From Branchiibius hedensis (lineage in GTDB: Bacteria; Actinomycetota; Actinomycetes; Actinomycetales; Dermatophilaceae): DNA of 64,000 bases. The stretch lies in assembly GCF_900108585.1 (NCBI RefSeq), contig NZ_UESZ01000001.1:930001-994000 (forward strand), in the 5' to 3' direction. The notes beneath the pieces were generated by a model. It saw only the letters and a program-made list of their open reading frames with translations, searched no databases and was not told the origin of the DNA. A program made the translations under genes and the position numbers. Each line of letters starts with the position of its first letter. Position 1 is the first letter of the stretch. Positions 53,603-61,808 of this stretch are shown in pieces.

Positions 53603-54391
53603 GTGCACAGGCGAGGGTTTCTGATCACGACCGCGCTGACCGTTTTGGGCCTTGCCGGCTGCGCATCGCCCAACTCGGCACGGACGGGCACGTCGTCATC
53701 GGAGCCCACCGCAGCAACGCCTCAGAACCGCCGATTCGCTGCTCCCACAGGGGTCGTCAAAGCTGCGGTGCCGCACGGCACGGTCTACGCGCTGCCCGGC
53801 AAAGGGCGAAACCTCGCCCTCACGGTTGACGACGGTGCGGACGCGGCGGTGGTCGCGGCGTACGCGAAGTTCTGCGCGGACACCGGCATGCGGATCACCT
53901 GCTTCGTCAACGGGGTGAACCGGGGCTGGACCGACAGCCGGCCCGTCTTGGCGCCGATGGTGGAGTCCGGGCAGGTGTTCCTGGCCAATCACACCTGGTC
54001 GCACCCGGACCTGCGCGCTCTGACGTCGGTGCAGGTCAGTGATCAGGTGACCCGGAACGAGAAGTTCCTGCGATCAACGTACGGCGTGTCAGGCCGACCA
54101 TTCCTGCGACCACCGTTCGGGTACTACAACGCAGCCCTGGCCCGGCAGTTGTCCGACCTCGGCTATCCCGCGATCACCATGTGGCTGGGCAGCCTGTCCG
54201 ACGCCAGCGTCATCGCGCCCGAGCGAGTGGTGTTTCACGCCAAGCAGTGGTTCCTGCCGCAGCACCTAGTGATCGGGCACGCCAACCATCCCGCCGTGAC
54301 CCACGTCTACGGGCAGTTGGTCGACATCATCCGGGAGCGCAACCTGCGACCGGTCACCCTCGCCGATGTCTTCGATGTGACGGCACAATGA
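53603..54391 (+). CDS. Lipoprotein polysaccharide deacetylase (NodB domain)
   Basis: The 262-residue protein has an Arg-rich signal with lipobox LAGC (Cys20), so it is a lipoprotein. The NodB metal site is present: TVDDGAD (Asp76, Asp77) and HTWSHPD (His130, His134), followed by RPPFGYYN. It probably removes N-acetyl groups from a cell-wall or surface glycan. The start is GTG 53603; TAGCGT is eight bases upstream. A longer reading to 53552 would add residues before the signal peptide. Confidence 0.9.
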   Translation: MHRRGFLITTALTVLGLAGCASPNSARTGTSSSEPTAATPQNRRFAAPTGVVKAAVPHGTVYALPGKGRNLALTVDDGADAAVVAAYAKFCADTGMRITCFVNGVNRGWTDSRPVLAPMVESGQVFLANHTWSHPDLRALTSVQVSDQVTRNEKFLRSTYGVSGRPFLRPPFGYYNAALARQLSDLGYPAITMWLGSLSDASVIAPERVVFHAKQWFLPQHLVIGHANHPAVTHVYGQLVDIIRERNLRPVTLADVFDVTAQ

Positions 54392-54395
54392 CCAG

Positions 54396-54926
54396 ATGAC
54401 CTCTGCGCGGACCGACCCACCACTGCAGGCCGACGAGCCGACGATGTTGCTGGCCTTCTTGCAGTACCACCGCGACACGCTTCTGCTCAAGGCGTCTGGC
54501 CTCAACGCGCGGCAGCTCGACACCGCGCTGTCGCCCTCGCCGATGACCTTGGGTGGAATGCTGAAACACCTTGCGCTGGTGGAAGATAACTGGATCCAGG
54601 AGGTCCTTCTGGGTCGCCCCGAGCCAGAGCCGTGGGCTTCGGTGGACTGGGAGGACGATCGCGACTGGGATTGGCACAGCGCCCGGGACGACGATCCGCT
54701 GACTCTGTTCGCGCTGCTGGAACAGGCGCAGGAGCGCTCCGATGTCGGGATCAGCGAGGCGCTGTTGGCTGGTGGGTTGAACGCCCTATCCGCGCGGCCA
54801 TCCCGCCACACCGGCGAGTTGTTCAGCCTGCGCTGGATCCTGTTGCATCTGATCGAGGAGTACGCCCGACACAACGGGCACGCCGATCTGATTCGTGAGT
54901 CGATCGACGGCTCAACCGGAGAATGA
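54396..54926 (+). CDS. DinB/DUF664-family protein (possible thiol-dependent transferase)
   Basis: The 176-residue helical-bundle protein has LLAFLQYHRDTLLLKASGLNARQLD, the metal-site His in MLKHLALVEDNW and the pair in HLIEEYARHNGHADLIRE. This is the actinobacterial DUF664 branch of the DinB superfamily, some members of which use mycothiol. CACAAT six bases before the ATG may be its -10. The 3' end overlaps the convergent gene by 15 bp. Confidence 0.9.
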   Translation: MTSARTDPPLQADEPTMLLAFLQYHRDTLLLKASGLNARQLDTALSPSPMTLGGMLKHLALVEDNWIQEVLLGRPEPEPWASVDWEDDRDWDWHSARDDDPLTLFALLEQAQERSDVGISEALLAGGLNALSARPSRHTGELFSLRWILLHLIEEYARHNGHADLIRESIDGSTGE

Positions 54927-55841
54927 CACCTCGAAGAACGACGACGACTTAGCCACCTTCACGCAGGAGTCTTTGAGCTCCGGGCCAGCCACTCGGCGTA
55001 CGTCGACCGGCCAGGTCCGCCCGTCGCGGTGGGTGACGCGTCCGGTCCAGCCGTCGCCGTCCGGATGTAGTTCGGTGCTCAAGGTGCGGAGGGACAGCTC
55101 CGAAATTGATTCGCGGACAACGGATTCCGCCGCTTGCGCTGGGGGAGTGAGGACGGAGCGGCCCCGGTCGTACGCCGAGTGGTTGAGTTCTGCCGGAATC
55201 TCACCTCGACGTTCGGCCGGGATGATTGCGGCCGCGGTCTCTGCAGTCACGCGGGCGTAGGTCTGGCCGGACGGCAACGCGATCCCGGTGGGCGCGAAGC
55301 GGTGGCCGCCGGTGTGCGAGCACTCCCACACCCGTCCCGGGAACTGCTCCTGGAGCGCCAACGCGAGAGGTCGTCCCCGCACGGCGCAGCACACGTCGCG
55401 CTTGCTGTTGGTGCAGATCAACAGCGCCGGGTCACGGGTCTCGTCGAACGTGTCCAGAGTCGCCGTCACGGCGTCAGGGTCTTCCCCGGCCAACAGCGGC
55501 CACGGCGTCCGCAGCAACTCCCTGGGGTCATCGACGCTTCCCACCAGCAGCCACGGGTCGGTGGCCAGGCCGCCGGCGATAAGAACGGTCGGCGAGGCGG
55601 TGCCCACGTCGACGTGCCTACCCGGCCGGCGGATCAGTAGCAGGCGACCCCCATGATCCGAACACGCCTGTGCCAGAGCGGATCCCACCGCGGGATCAAG
55701 GTGCGACTCGGTGATCGCCTCGCGACCCCACGGGCCGTCCTGCTCGAGCGCGACCCAGAACGCCGCCTGCGACGCAGTGCCCAGGGCGGGCAGGCCGGCG
55801 TCGTCCCATTGCCCCGAGCAGGAGTCCGCGGTGGCGCTCAC
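54912..55841 (-). CDS. Sucrase/ferredoxin-like family protein
   Basis: The 309-residue protein has a C-terminal thioredoxin-like ferredoxin domain: CTNSKRDVCCAVRGRPLA and VWECSHTGGHRFAPTG supply the cysteines and His of a probable [2Fe-2S] site. The N-terminal half resembles the rest of the family. Role unknown, probably redox. The ATG overlaps the parC stop by four bases, so it is translated with parC from one mRNA. Confidence 0.92.
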   Translation of the reverse strand: MSATADSCSGQWDDAGLPALGTASQAAFWVALEQDGPWGREAITESHLDPAVGSALAQACSDHGGRLLLIRRPGRHVDVGTASPTVLIAGGLATDPWLLVGSVDDPRELLRTPWPLLAGEDPDAVTATLDTFDETRDPALLICTNSKRDVCCAVRGRPLALALQEQFPGRVWECSHTGGHRFAPTGIALPSGQTYARVTAETAAAIIPAERRGEIPAELNHSAYDRGRSVLTPPAQAAESVVRESISELSLRTLSTELHPDGDGWTGRVTHRDGRTWPVDVRRVAGPELKDSCVKVAKSSSFFEVSFSG

Positions 55842-58309
55842 GACTCTTGCGGCGACGCGGACACACCGGTCAGGACGCTGGAGGCCAACGCGGCGATCGG
55901 CGCGGCCGCCGGGGTGCCACTTCCGTCCCGCCTGCCCGGCTCCGTGGGTAGCGCGACCTGGGTGCCGGAGGATGCAGCGGCCCGCACCGGCGGCGCACCG
56001 ACGTAGGCGAGGATGAGTTCGTCCTCCCCGCGCAGGAACCGGTGCGCCCGCACGCCGCCGGTCGCCCGACCCTTACCGGGGTACTCCTCGAACGGGGTGA
56101 TCTTGACCGAGCCGGTCTCGGTGCCCGGCAGGGCACCGGACGAGCCGGCGATCGTCACCACGGCCGCCTCGCCGGATACCGCACCGAAGAAGACGACGCG
56201 CTGACCGGCCGCCAGTTTGATACCGGCCATGCCACCGCCGGCGCGACCCTGGGGTCGCACGGCAGAAGCCGAGAAGTGCAGCAGCGACGCGTCAGTGCTG
56301 ACGAAGACGAGTTCCTCTGTGCCCGAGACGAGTTCGACCGCGCCGACGACCTCGTCGCCATCCTTGAGTGTGATGACCTCGAAGGAATCCTTCGCCGGGT
56401 AGTCCGGGTTGACCCGTTTCACCACGCCTTCGCGAGTGCCGAGCGCGAGCCCGGGGGAGTCTGCCTGCACCGAGCACAGGGTGAGGATCCGTTCGCCGGC
56501 CGGCAGGTCGACGTACGCTCCGATCGGTGCTCCTCCGGCGAGGGCAGGCGGATCGTTGGTCGGGACCAGGGTCGGCAGCTCCAGGGCAGACAGCCGCACC
56601 ACGCGCCCCGCGGAGGTGACGGCACCGAATTCGCCGCGGACCGTCGTACGCACAGCGCCGACGATCACGTCGTGTTTGCGCCGACTTCCCTCTGTCGCAA
56701 GGGGATCCACGTTGGTCGTCCGCGCGAGCAGCCCGGTCGAGGACAGCAGCACGAAGCACGGGTCGTCAGCGACTTCGAGCGGTGTGTCGATCGTCGCCGG
56801 GGTGCCCGCCGACTCCAGCAGGATGGTGCGACGCGGCGTGCCGTGCGCTTTGGCGACGTCCGCGAGTTCGCTGGAAACCAGTGCCTTCAAACGGTTTTCG
56901 TCACCCAGGATAGCCTCGAGCTCCTCGATCTCGCGGCGCAGTTCCTCGGCCTCCTTCTCCAACTCGATGCGGGAGAACTTGGTGAGGCGGCGCAGTTGCA
57001 GGTCGAGGATGTAGTTGGCCTGCACCTCGGTCAGGTCGAAGACGTCGATGAGCCGGGCGCGCGCCGTACCCACATCGTCGCTGGTCCGGATCACCTGGAT
57101 GACTTCGTCGATGTCGACCAGGGCGAGCAACAGACCGTCGACCAGGTGCAGGCGGTCCTTGCGCTTGTCCAACCGGAACTGGGTGCGCCGGCGCACCACG
57201 TCGATCCGGAAGTCGACGTAGACCTTGAGCAGGTCCTTCAGGCCCAGCGTCTGCGGCTGACCGTCGACCAGCGCGACGTTGTTGATACCGAAGGACTCTT
57301 CCATCGGGGTCAGTTTGTAGAGACTGGCGAGCACGGCGTCAGGGTTGAAACCGTTCTTGACCTCGATCACCAGGCGCAAGCCGTTGTTGCGGTCCGAGAG
57401 GTCCTTGACGTCCGAAATGCCTTGCAGCTTCTTGGAACTGTGCAGGTCTTTGATCTTTTCGATGACCTTCTCCGGGCCGACCAGGTAGGGCAACTCGGTG
57501 ACCACGATGCCCTTGCGGCGCGGGGTGATGTCCTCGATCCGGGCGGTCGCGCGGGTGCGGAACGTGCCGCGACCGGTCAGATACGCATCGCGGATGCCCT
57601 CCAGTCCGACGATCTGCCCGCCCATCGGCAGGTCCGGACCGGGGACGAACCGCATCAGGTCATCCAGGGAGCAATCCGGGTGCTTGATCAGGTGCCGGGC
57701 AGCGCCGATGACCTCGACCAGGTTGTGCGGCGGCATGTTGGTGGCCATGCCGACCGCGATCCCGGCCGCGCCGTTGACCAGCAGGTTGGGGTAGGCCGCG
57801 GGAAGCACCGCCGGCTGCATGAACTGCTCGTCGTAGTTCGGGACGAAGTCGACGGTGTTCTCGTCCAGGCTCTGCGTCATCAGCAGGGCGGCCGGAGCCA
57901 GGCGGGCCTCGGTGTACCGGCTCGCGGCCGGGCCGTCGTCCAGCGAGCCGAAGTTGCCGTGCCCGTCGATCAGCGGCAGCCGCATCGTGAACGGCTGCGC
58001 CATCCGGACCATCGTGTCGTAGATCGCCGTGTCGCCGTGCGGGTGGTACTTACCCATCACCTCGCCGATGACCCGGCTGCACTTGACGTGCGGACGGTCC
58101 GGGCGCAGCCCCAGCTCGGTCATCGCGTAGAGGATTCGCCGCTGCACCGGCTTCAGGCCGTCGCGTGCATCCGGCAGCGCCCGGGCGTAGATGACGCTGT
58201 AGGCGTACTCCAGGAACGCCGTCTGCATCTCGTCCTCGACGTCGATGTCGATGATGTGCTGCTGGTCGTCGGGGACGAAGCCGTCGTCGTTGTTCTTCTT
58301 GGTCGCCAT
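55838..58309 (-). CDS. parC: DNA topoisomerase IV subunit A (GyrA-like)
   Basis: The 823-residue breakage-reunion subunit has catalytic Tyr132 (AASRYTEARLAP), the quinolone-region KYHPHGDTAIYD (Thr94, Asp98 at the resistance-determining positions) and a C-terminal beta-propeller of about 300 residues. The ATG at 58309 (MATKKNNDDGF) gives a normal N-terminus; GGAGAA lies upstream. It partners the ParE at 30155, 23.6 kb away and in opposite orientation. The last 40 residues are Ala/Gly/Ser-rich. Confidence 0.95.
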   Translation of the reverse strand: MATKKNNDDGFVPDDQQHIIDIDVEDEMQTAFLEYAYSVIYARALPDARDGLKPVQRRILYAMTELGLRPDRPHVKCSRVIGEVMGKYHPHGDTAIYDTMVRMAQPFTMRLPLIDGHGNFGSLDDGPAASRYTEARLAPAALLMTQSLDENTVDFVPNYDEQFMQPAVLPAAYPNLLVNGAAGIAVGMATNMPPHNLVEVIGAARHLIKHPDCSLDDLMRFVPGPDLPMGGQIVGLEGIRDAYLTGRGTFRTRATARIEDITPRRKGIVVTELPYLVGPEKVIEKIKDLHSSKKLQGISDVKDLSDRNNGLRLVIEVKNGFNPDAVLASLYKLTPMEESFGINNVALVDGQPQTLGLKDLLKVYVDFRIDVVRRRTQFRLDKRKDRLHLVDGLLLALVDIDEVIQVIRTSDDVGTARARLIDVFDLTEVQANYILDLQLRRLTKFSRIELEKEAEELRREIEELEAILGDENRLKALVSSELADVAKAHGTPRRTILLESAGTPATIDTPLEVADDPCFVLLSSTGLLARTTNVDPLATEGSRRKHDVIVGAVRTTVRGEFGAVTSAGRVVRLSALELPTLVPTNDPPALAGGAPIGAYVDLPAGERILTLCSVQADSPGLALGTREGVVKRVNPDYPAKDSFEVITLKDGDEVVGAVELVSGTEELVFVSTDASLLHFSASAVRPQGRAGGGMAGIKLAAGQRVVFFGAVSGEAAVVTIAGSSGALPGTETGSVKITPFEEYPGKGRATGGVRAHRFLRGEDELILAYVGAPPVRAAASSGTQVALPTEPGRRDGSGTPAAAPIAALASSVLTGVSASPQES

Positions 58310-58419
58310 CCGGGCCGGGTTCTCCTTGCGCGTGCGATGAGTCCCGCCCATCTTCCCGTACGCCGAGTGGTCACCTGCCGCGGGACACGCGCTGGCCCTT
58401 GGGCTGGGCAGGCGCGGGC

Positions 58420-58476
58420 GGTTTGGTAGCGGATTGACGGTTTCCGTCGCTTGAGCGGTCCATCCGCTACCAAACC
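58420..58476. repeat. Long palindromic repeat, copy 1 (downstream of vapC)
   Basis: GGTTTGGTAGCGGAT (58420-58434) and ATCCGCTACCAAACC (58462-58476) form a 15-bp perfect stem; weaker pairing extends inward. The loop contains TCCGTCGC. It is homologous to 59201-59263 and lies 26 bp downstream of the vapC stop. It could end vapC transcription or be a REP-like mobile palindrome. Confidence 0.8.
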
Positions 58477-58502
58477 TCGCCGATCTCGACACCAGTGACC
58501 GT

Positions 58503-58934
58503 CTACGGTGCGGTCTCCCAGGGGTCGAGGCAGCGAACGGGCAATGGTGCGAAGTGCCGCACGTTGCGGGTCACCACGACCAGGTCCGCGGACTGAGCAA
58601 CCGCCGCGATGAGCGCGTCGTCGAGTGGGGCGTGCTCAGGCACCCGATAGCTCGCCAGGACCACGGCGGCGGGAAGGTCGAAGCTGAGCACGCGTCCCGC
58701 GAACGCCGGCAGCACTCGCTCTTCGAACCAGTGCCGAAGAACTGCGCCCGCTGCGGGGTCGGTGCGCTCTTTCGCCGCCACACCGCGTCCGATCTCAGCA
58801 ATCGTCATGGCCGTCACGAACTGGTCGGAGACCGGGACCGACGCAGCCCACTTCTCGACCGCCGGGTTGCGACCCAGGACCCGTAGCGCGGACACCACGT
58901 TGGTATCGAGCAAATACTGCGTCGAAGCGGTCAC
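58503..58934 (-). CDS. VapC-type PIN-domain ribonuclease toxin
   Basis: The 143-residue PIN protein reads [13 protein letters not shown] (Asp10 region), then TIAEIGRGV (Glu), [11 protein letters not shown] and [20 protein letters not shown], the classic VapC/FitB layout. It should be a magnesium-dependent RNase. The ATG overlaps the antitoxin stop by four bases. Upstream it is paired with a FitA-like antitoxin; downstream lies a long palindrome. Confidence 0.94.
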   Translation of the reverse strand: MTASTQYLLDTNVVSALRVLGRNPAVEKWAASVPVSDQFVTAMTIAEIGRGVAAKERTDPAAGAVLRHWFEERVLPAFAGRVLSFDLPAAVVLASYRVPEHAPLDDALIAAVAQSADLVVVTRNVRHFAPLPVRCLDPWETAP

Positions 58935-59158
58935 AACTCAGTGCTGCGTGCGGTCAATCCGAGCCGCTGCGGATCGAACGTGATGTCCGCATCGCTGGTG
59001 CCAAGGAGGTCGACCATCGTCGCGTTACTGGCCTCGACGGCCGCGGCGAGAATCAGGCGCGCTTCCGCCTCGAGGGAGCGTCCGTGTTGCTGTGCGCGTG
59101 CCCGGAGTGCGGACTTGGTGCCCTCGGGAAGATTCCGGATCAAGATCTGCTCGGCCAT
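58931..59158 (-). CDS. FitA/VapB-type ribbon-helix-helix antitoxin
   Basis: The 75-residue antitoxin starts [22 protein letters not shown] with the conserved [13 protein letters not shown] helix of the FitA family, followed by a short toxin-binding tail. The ATG at 59158 follows GGAGG by five bases, so I prefer it to a GTG six bases earlier. It probably represses its own operon through the paired GATATC sites just upstream. Confidence 0.92.
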   Translation of the reverse strand: MAEQILIRNLPEGTKSALRARAQQHGRSLEAEARLILAAAVEASNATMVDLLGTSDADITFDPQRLGLTARSTEL

Positions 59159-59168
59159 GATCACCTCC

Positions 59169-59188
59169 GATATCGTGCGATGATATCA
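59169..59188. promoter_or_regulatory. Antitoxin operator candidate with two GATATC sites
   Basis: GATATC occurs at 59169-59174 and 59182-59187, 13 bp apart and within 30 bp of the antitoxin start. TGATATCA (59181-59188) is a perfect palindrome. The spacing suits two ribbon-helix-helix dimers. Confidence 0.55.
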
Positions 59189-59200
59189 CTCAGGCCCGGG

Positions 59201-59263
59201 CAAGGTTTGGTAGCAGATTGACGACCTCCGTCGCCGCGGCCGTCAATCTGCTACCAAACCTTG
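59201..59263. repeat. Long palindromic repeat, copy 2
   Basis: The arms 59201-59223 and 59241-59263 are perfectly complementary over 23 bp (core GGTTTGGTAGCAGATTGACG). The 17-nt loop contains TCCGTCGC like copy 1. It lies 11 bp after the stop of the LLM oxidoreductase gene and upstream of the toxin-antitoxin operon. Together with copy 1 it brackets that operon. Confidence 0.85.
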
Positions 59264-59274
59264 GCTGACCGGCC

Positions 59275-60057
59275 CTACAAGCTGTCGCGCCAGGCCACGA
59301 ACTCCTGCACCCGCGTCAGGTCGTAGTCCGGGCCACCGGTCCCCACGGTGAACTGCGTGACGCCCTGCTCCAACAGCTTCGGCCCGATCTCGGCCGCCGA
59401 ACCCGCGTCATCCGGCACGCCCAGCGAGATCTCGATATCCTCGAAGTTGCGCCCGACCGCGTCACAGTGCCCCTTCAACACGGAGATCTTGTGGTCCAGG
59501 GTCTCGCCGGTCACGAAGGTGTGCCACACGTCGGCGTGCTGGGCGACCAGACGCAGTGTCTTCTTCTCGCCACCGCCACCGGTCAGCACCGGGATCTTGC
59601 GCGTCGGCGCCGGGTTCAGCTTGCCTAGCCGGGACTCGATCCGCGGCAGGTCATCGCGCAACTTGTCGAGTCGGCCACCCGCCGTACCGAAGGTGTAGCC
59701 GTACTCGTCGTAGTCCTTCTCGAACCAGCCCGACCCGATACCCAGGATCAACCGGCCGTCACTGATGTGGTCGACCGTGCGCGCCATGTCGGCCAGCAAC
59801 TCGGGGTTGCGGTAGCTGTTGCACGTCACCAACGCGCCGATCTCGACGCGGCTGGTCTGCTCGGCCCACGCCGCGAGCATGGTCCAGCACTCGAAGTGCT
59901 TACCCTCCGGCTCGCCATAGAGCGGGTAGAAGTGATCCCAGTTATAGGCGATGTCGACGCCGAGATCCTCAGCGCGAGCGACCGCGTCCCGGATCTGTGC
60001 GTACTCCGCGTGTTGCGGTTGCAGTTGGACACCAATGCGAACGGGTCGTGTCGTCAT
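59275..60057 (-). CDS. LLM-class F420-dependent oxidoreductase
   Basis: The 260-residue TIM-barrel protein of the luciferase-like monooxygenase family has VRIGVQLQPQHAEYAQIRDAV at the start, NWDHFYPLYGEPEG, VTCNSYRNPELLADMARTVDHISDGRLILGIGSGW (positions 59694-59795) and TGGGGEKKTLRLVAQHADVWH. This pattern is typical of actinobacterial F420-linked members. TACTAT lies seven bases before the ATG at 60057, which fixes the start against one 21 bp upstream. Substrate unknown. Confidence 0.92.
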   Translation of the reverse strand: MTTRPVRIGVQLQPQHAEYAQIRDAVARAEDLGVDIAYNWDHFYPLYGEPEGKHFECWTMLAAWAEQTSRVEIGALVTCNSYRNPELLADMARTVDHISDGRLILGIGSGWFEKDYDEYGYTFGTAGGRLDKLRDDLPRIESRLGKLNPAPTRKIPVLTGGGGEKKTLRLVAQHADVWHTFVTGETLDHKISVLKGHCDAVGRNFEDIEISLGVPDDAGSAAEIGPKLLEQGVTQFTVGTGGPDYDLTRVQEFVAWRDSL

Positions 60058-60090
60058 AGGCTCGATAGTAAGGACCAAGTCTGCGAAGGG

Positions 60091-61152
60091 ATGCCACTAG
60101 TGGAGGGGAGTCTGGAGGCCAGCGCGAAGGCCGCGCTTGACCCTGACGTCTGGCACTACGTCAACCGAGGGGCCGGAGGCGACGTCTCCGTCGACGAAGC
60201 GACCGCTGCCTGGCGGCGGTACCGCTTCCGCCCCCGTGTCCTGCGCGACGTACGCCGGGTCGAAACTGATCTCGACCTCTTCGGTCATTGGCGTACGCCG
60301 ATCGGTATCGCCCCCAGCGCATTCCACCGCCTCTACACCCCCGATGGTGAACTCGCTACTGCCGCAGCGGCGCTCGCGTGCGGTGCACCCATGGTCCTCT
60401 CGAGCCGAACCACGACGCGTCTGGAGGAGGTCGCTGCCGTCATCAACGGGCCGTGGTGGTTCCAGGTCTACGTCATGCGGGAGCCGAGCATCACTGCTGC
60501 CACGGTACGGCGAGCGCGCGACGCGGGAGCCAGCGCTCTGGTGCTCACGGGTGACACGCCGTACGTCGGATATGTCCCACCGACGGGCACGGCCCGCCCG
60601 CTCCCGCTCACCGACGAACTCGCGCTGGCCAACGTGGCCGAGCACCTACCGGCGGCAGGTGTCGACGACATCTGGGAGTTGATCGACCAGGACGCGGGTA
60701 TCACCACGGACACGATCGGCTGGCTGGCAAACGAGTCGGGGCTGCCGGTGATCGTCAAAGGGATCCTGCGCGGCGACGAGGCGGTCCGCTGCGTGGAAGC
60801 AGGAGCCAGCGGCGTGTGGGTGAGCAACCACGGCGGTCGCCAGCTGGACCGCGCGCTACCGACCGCGCAAGCCTTGCCGGACGTCGTAAACGCCATCGCC
60901 GGGCAGGTGCCGGTTATCGTCGACGGTGGAATCCGTTGCGGCGCAGATGCATTGGCTGCTCTGGCCCTCGGCGCGAGTGCGGTGTTCCTCGGCCGACCGG
61001 TCATCTGGGGCCTGGCCACCGACGGCCAGGCGGGCGCCGAGCGCGTCGTGGCCGCAGTAACCGACCAGCTGCGGCACGCGATGGGCCTGGCTGGCGCCGT
61101 CGATCTGGCCGGACTGGATCCCAGTCTGGTGCTCAGGGTTTCTGCGGGCTGA
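60091..61152 (+). CDS. FMN-dependent alpha-hydroxy-acid oxidase/dehydrogenase
   Basis: The 353-residue TIM-barrel flavoprotein belongs to the lactate/glycolate oxidase family. It has IAPSAFHRLYTPDGELATA (FMN site), WFQVYVM, LTGDTP, VIVKGIL, and the catalytic WVSNHGGRQLD with the active His and Arg, then VPVIVDGGIRCGADALAALALGA (60910-60978). The start may be ATG 60091 or GTG 60100. It is divergent from the LLM gene by 33 bp. Which 2-hydroxy acid it oxidises is not clear. The 3' end overlaps the convergent nitroreductase by 20 bp. Confidence 0.92.
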   Translation: MPLVEGSLEASAKAALDPDVWHYVNRGAGGDVSVDEATAAWRRYRFRPRVLRDVRRVETDLDLFGHWRTPIGIAPSAFHRLYTPDGELATAAAALACGAPMVLSSRTTTRLEEVAAVINGPWWFQVYVMREPSITAATVRRARDAGASALVLTGDTPYVGYVPPTGTARPLPLTDELALANVAEHLPAAGVDDIWELIDQDAGITTDTIGWLANESGLPVIVKGILRGDEAVRCVEAGASGVWVSNHGGRQLDRALPTAQALPDVVNAIAGQVPVIVDGGIRCGADALAALALGASAVFLGRPVIWGLATDGQAGAERVVAAVTDQLRHAMGLAGAVDLAGLDPSLVLRVSAG

Positions 61153-61756
61153 ACGGCGAGCCGAACCGTCCGGAGTGGAACACCTCATCCACCCCACGCC
61201 GCGCCCGCTTGCGCGGACTGCCGGTCGACTTCTCCTCCGCCGAGTAGCCCAGGGCCACCACGCCGACGATGTTGCGATCCTGCGGAATGCCGAGTGCCGA
61301 ACGTACGGCGGGCAGATCCTCCACCTGTACGCCGAAGAACAGCGCGCCCAGGTCGGCGTCGACCGCCAGCAGCAGCATCAGCATGGCCGCCATCCCGGTG
61401 TCGACATCCCAGTAGAAGACCGGCCAGTGCTTCTCCTCGCCGTCCTGGAACGGTTTGTCCTTCTCCTGGTAACGCTTCAGGTAGGTCGACTTGTCCGAGA
61501 GGCAGACGATCAACGTGGGTGCGCTGCGGACGCCGGCCAGCCAGGACCCGGGCCAGTTCTCACTGGCCATCGCCGCCCAGAACGGATCCCGCTCGCTGCC
61601 CTGCAGGGCCAGGAAGTCCCAGCCCTGGCTGAATCCCGCACTCGGTGCTCGCAGCGACAGTCTGGCGATCTCAGAAAGCACCTCCGGTGGCACCTGGCGG
61701 TCGGGATCGTACTTTCGGATCATCCGCCGTTTGCGGATCGCGTCCTTCAGTTCCAT
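61133..61756 (-). CDS. Nitroreductase-family FMN oxidoreductase
   Basis: The 207-residue protein starts with the family motif DAIRKRRMIRKYDPDRQVPPEVL and has RAPSAGFSQGWDFLAL (FMN), DTGMAAMLMLLLAVDADLGALFFGV and GVVALGYSAEEKSTGSPRKR. It probably reduces nitro compounds or quinones; the subgroup is common in actinobacteria and may use F420-independent FMN chemistry. It is divergent from the exported-protein gene at 61809. Confidence 0.93.
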   Translation of the reverse strand: MELKDAIRKRRMIRKYDPDRQVPPEVLSEIARLSLRAPSAGFSQGWDFLALQGSERDPFWAAMASENWPGSWLAGVRSAPTLIVCLSDKSTYLKRYQEKDKPFQDGEEKHWPVFYWDVDTGMAAMLMLLLAVDADLGALFFGVQVEDLPAVRSALGIPQDRNIVGVVALGYSAEEKSTGSPRKRARRGVDEVFHSGRFGSPFSPQKP

Positions 61757-61808
61757 GTGCCTACTGGTATCACGCGGGTTCTCGGGCGTGCGGATTACCC
61801 TGGGACAC

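Noticed and set aside
56042-58429. A 795-residue plus-strand open frame over parC
   Set aside because: It is antisense to parC and of low-complexity composition.
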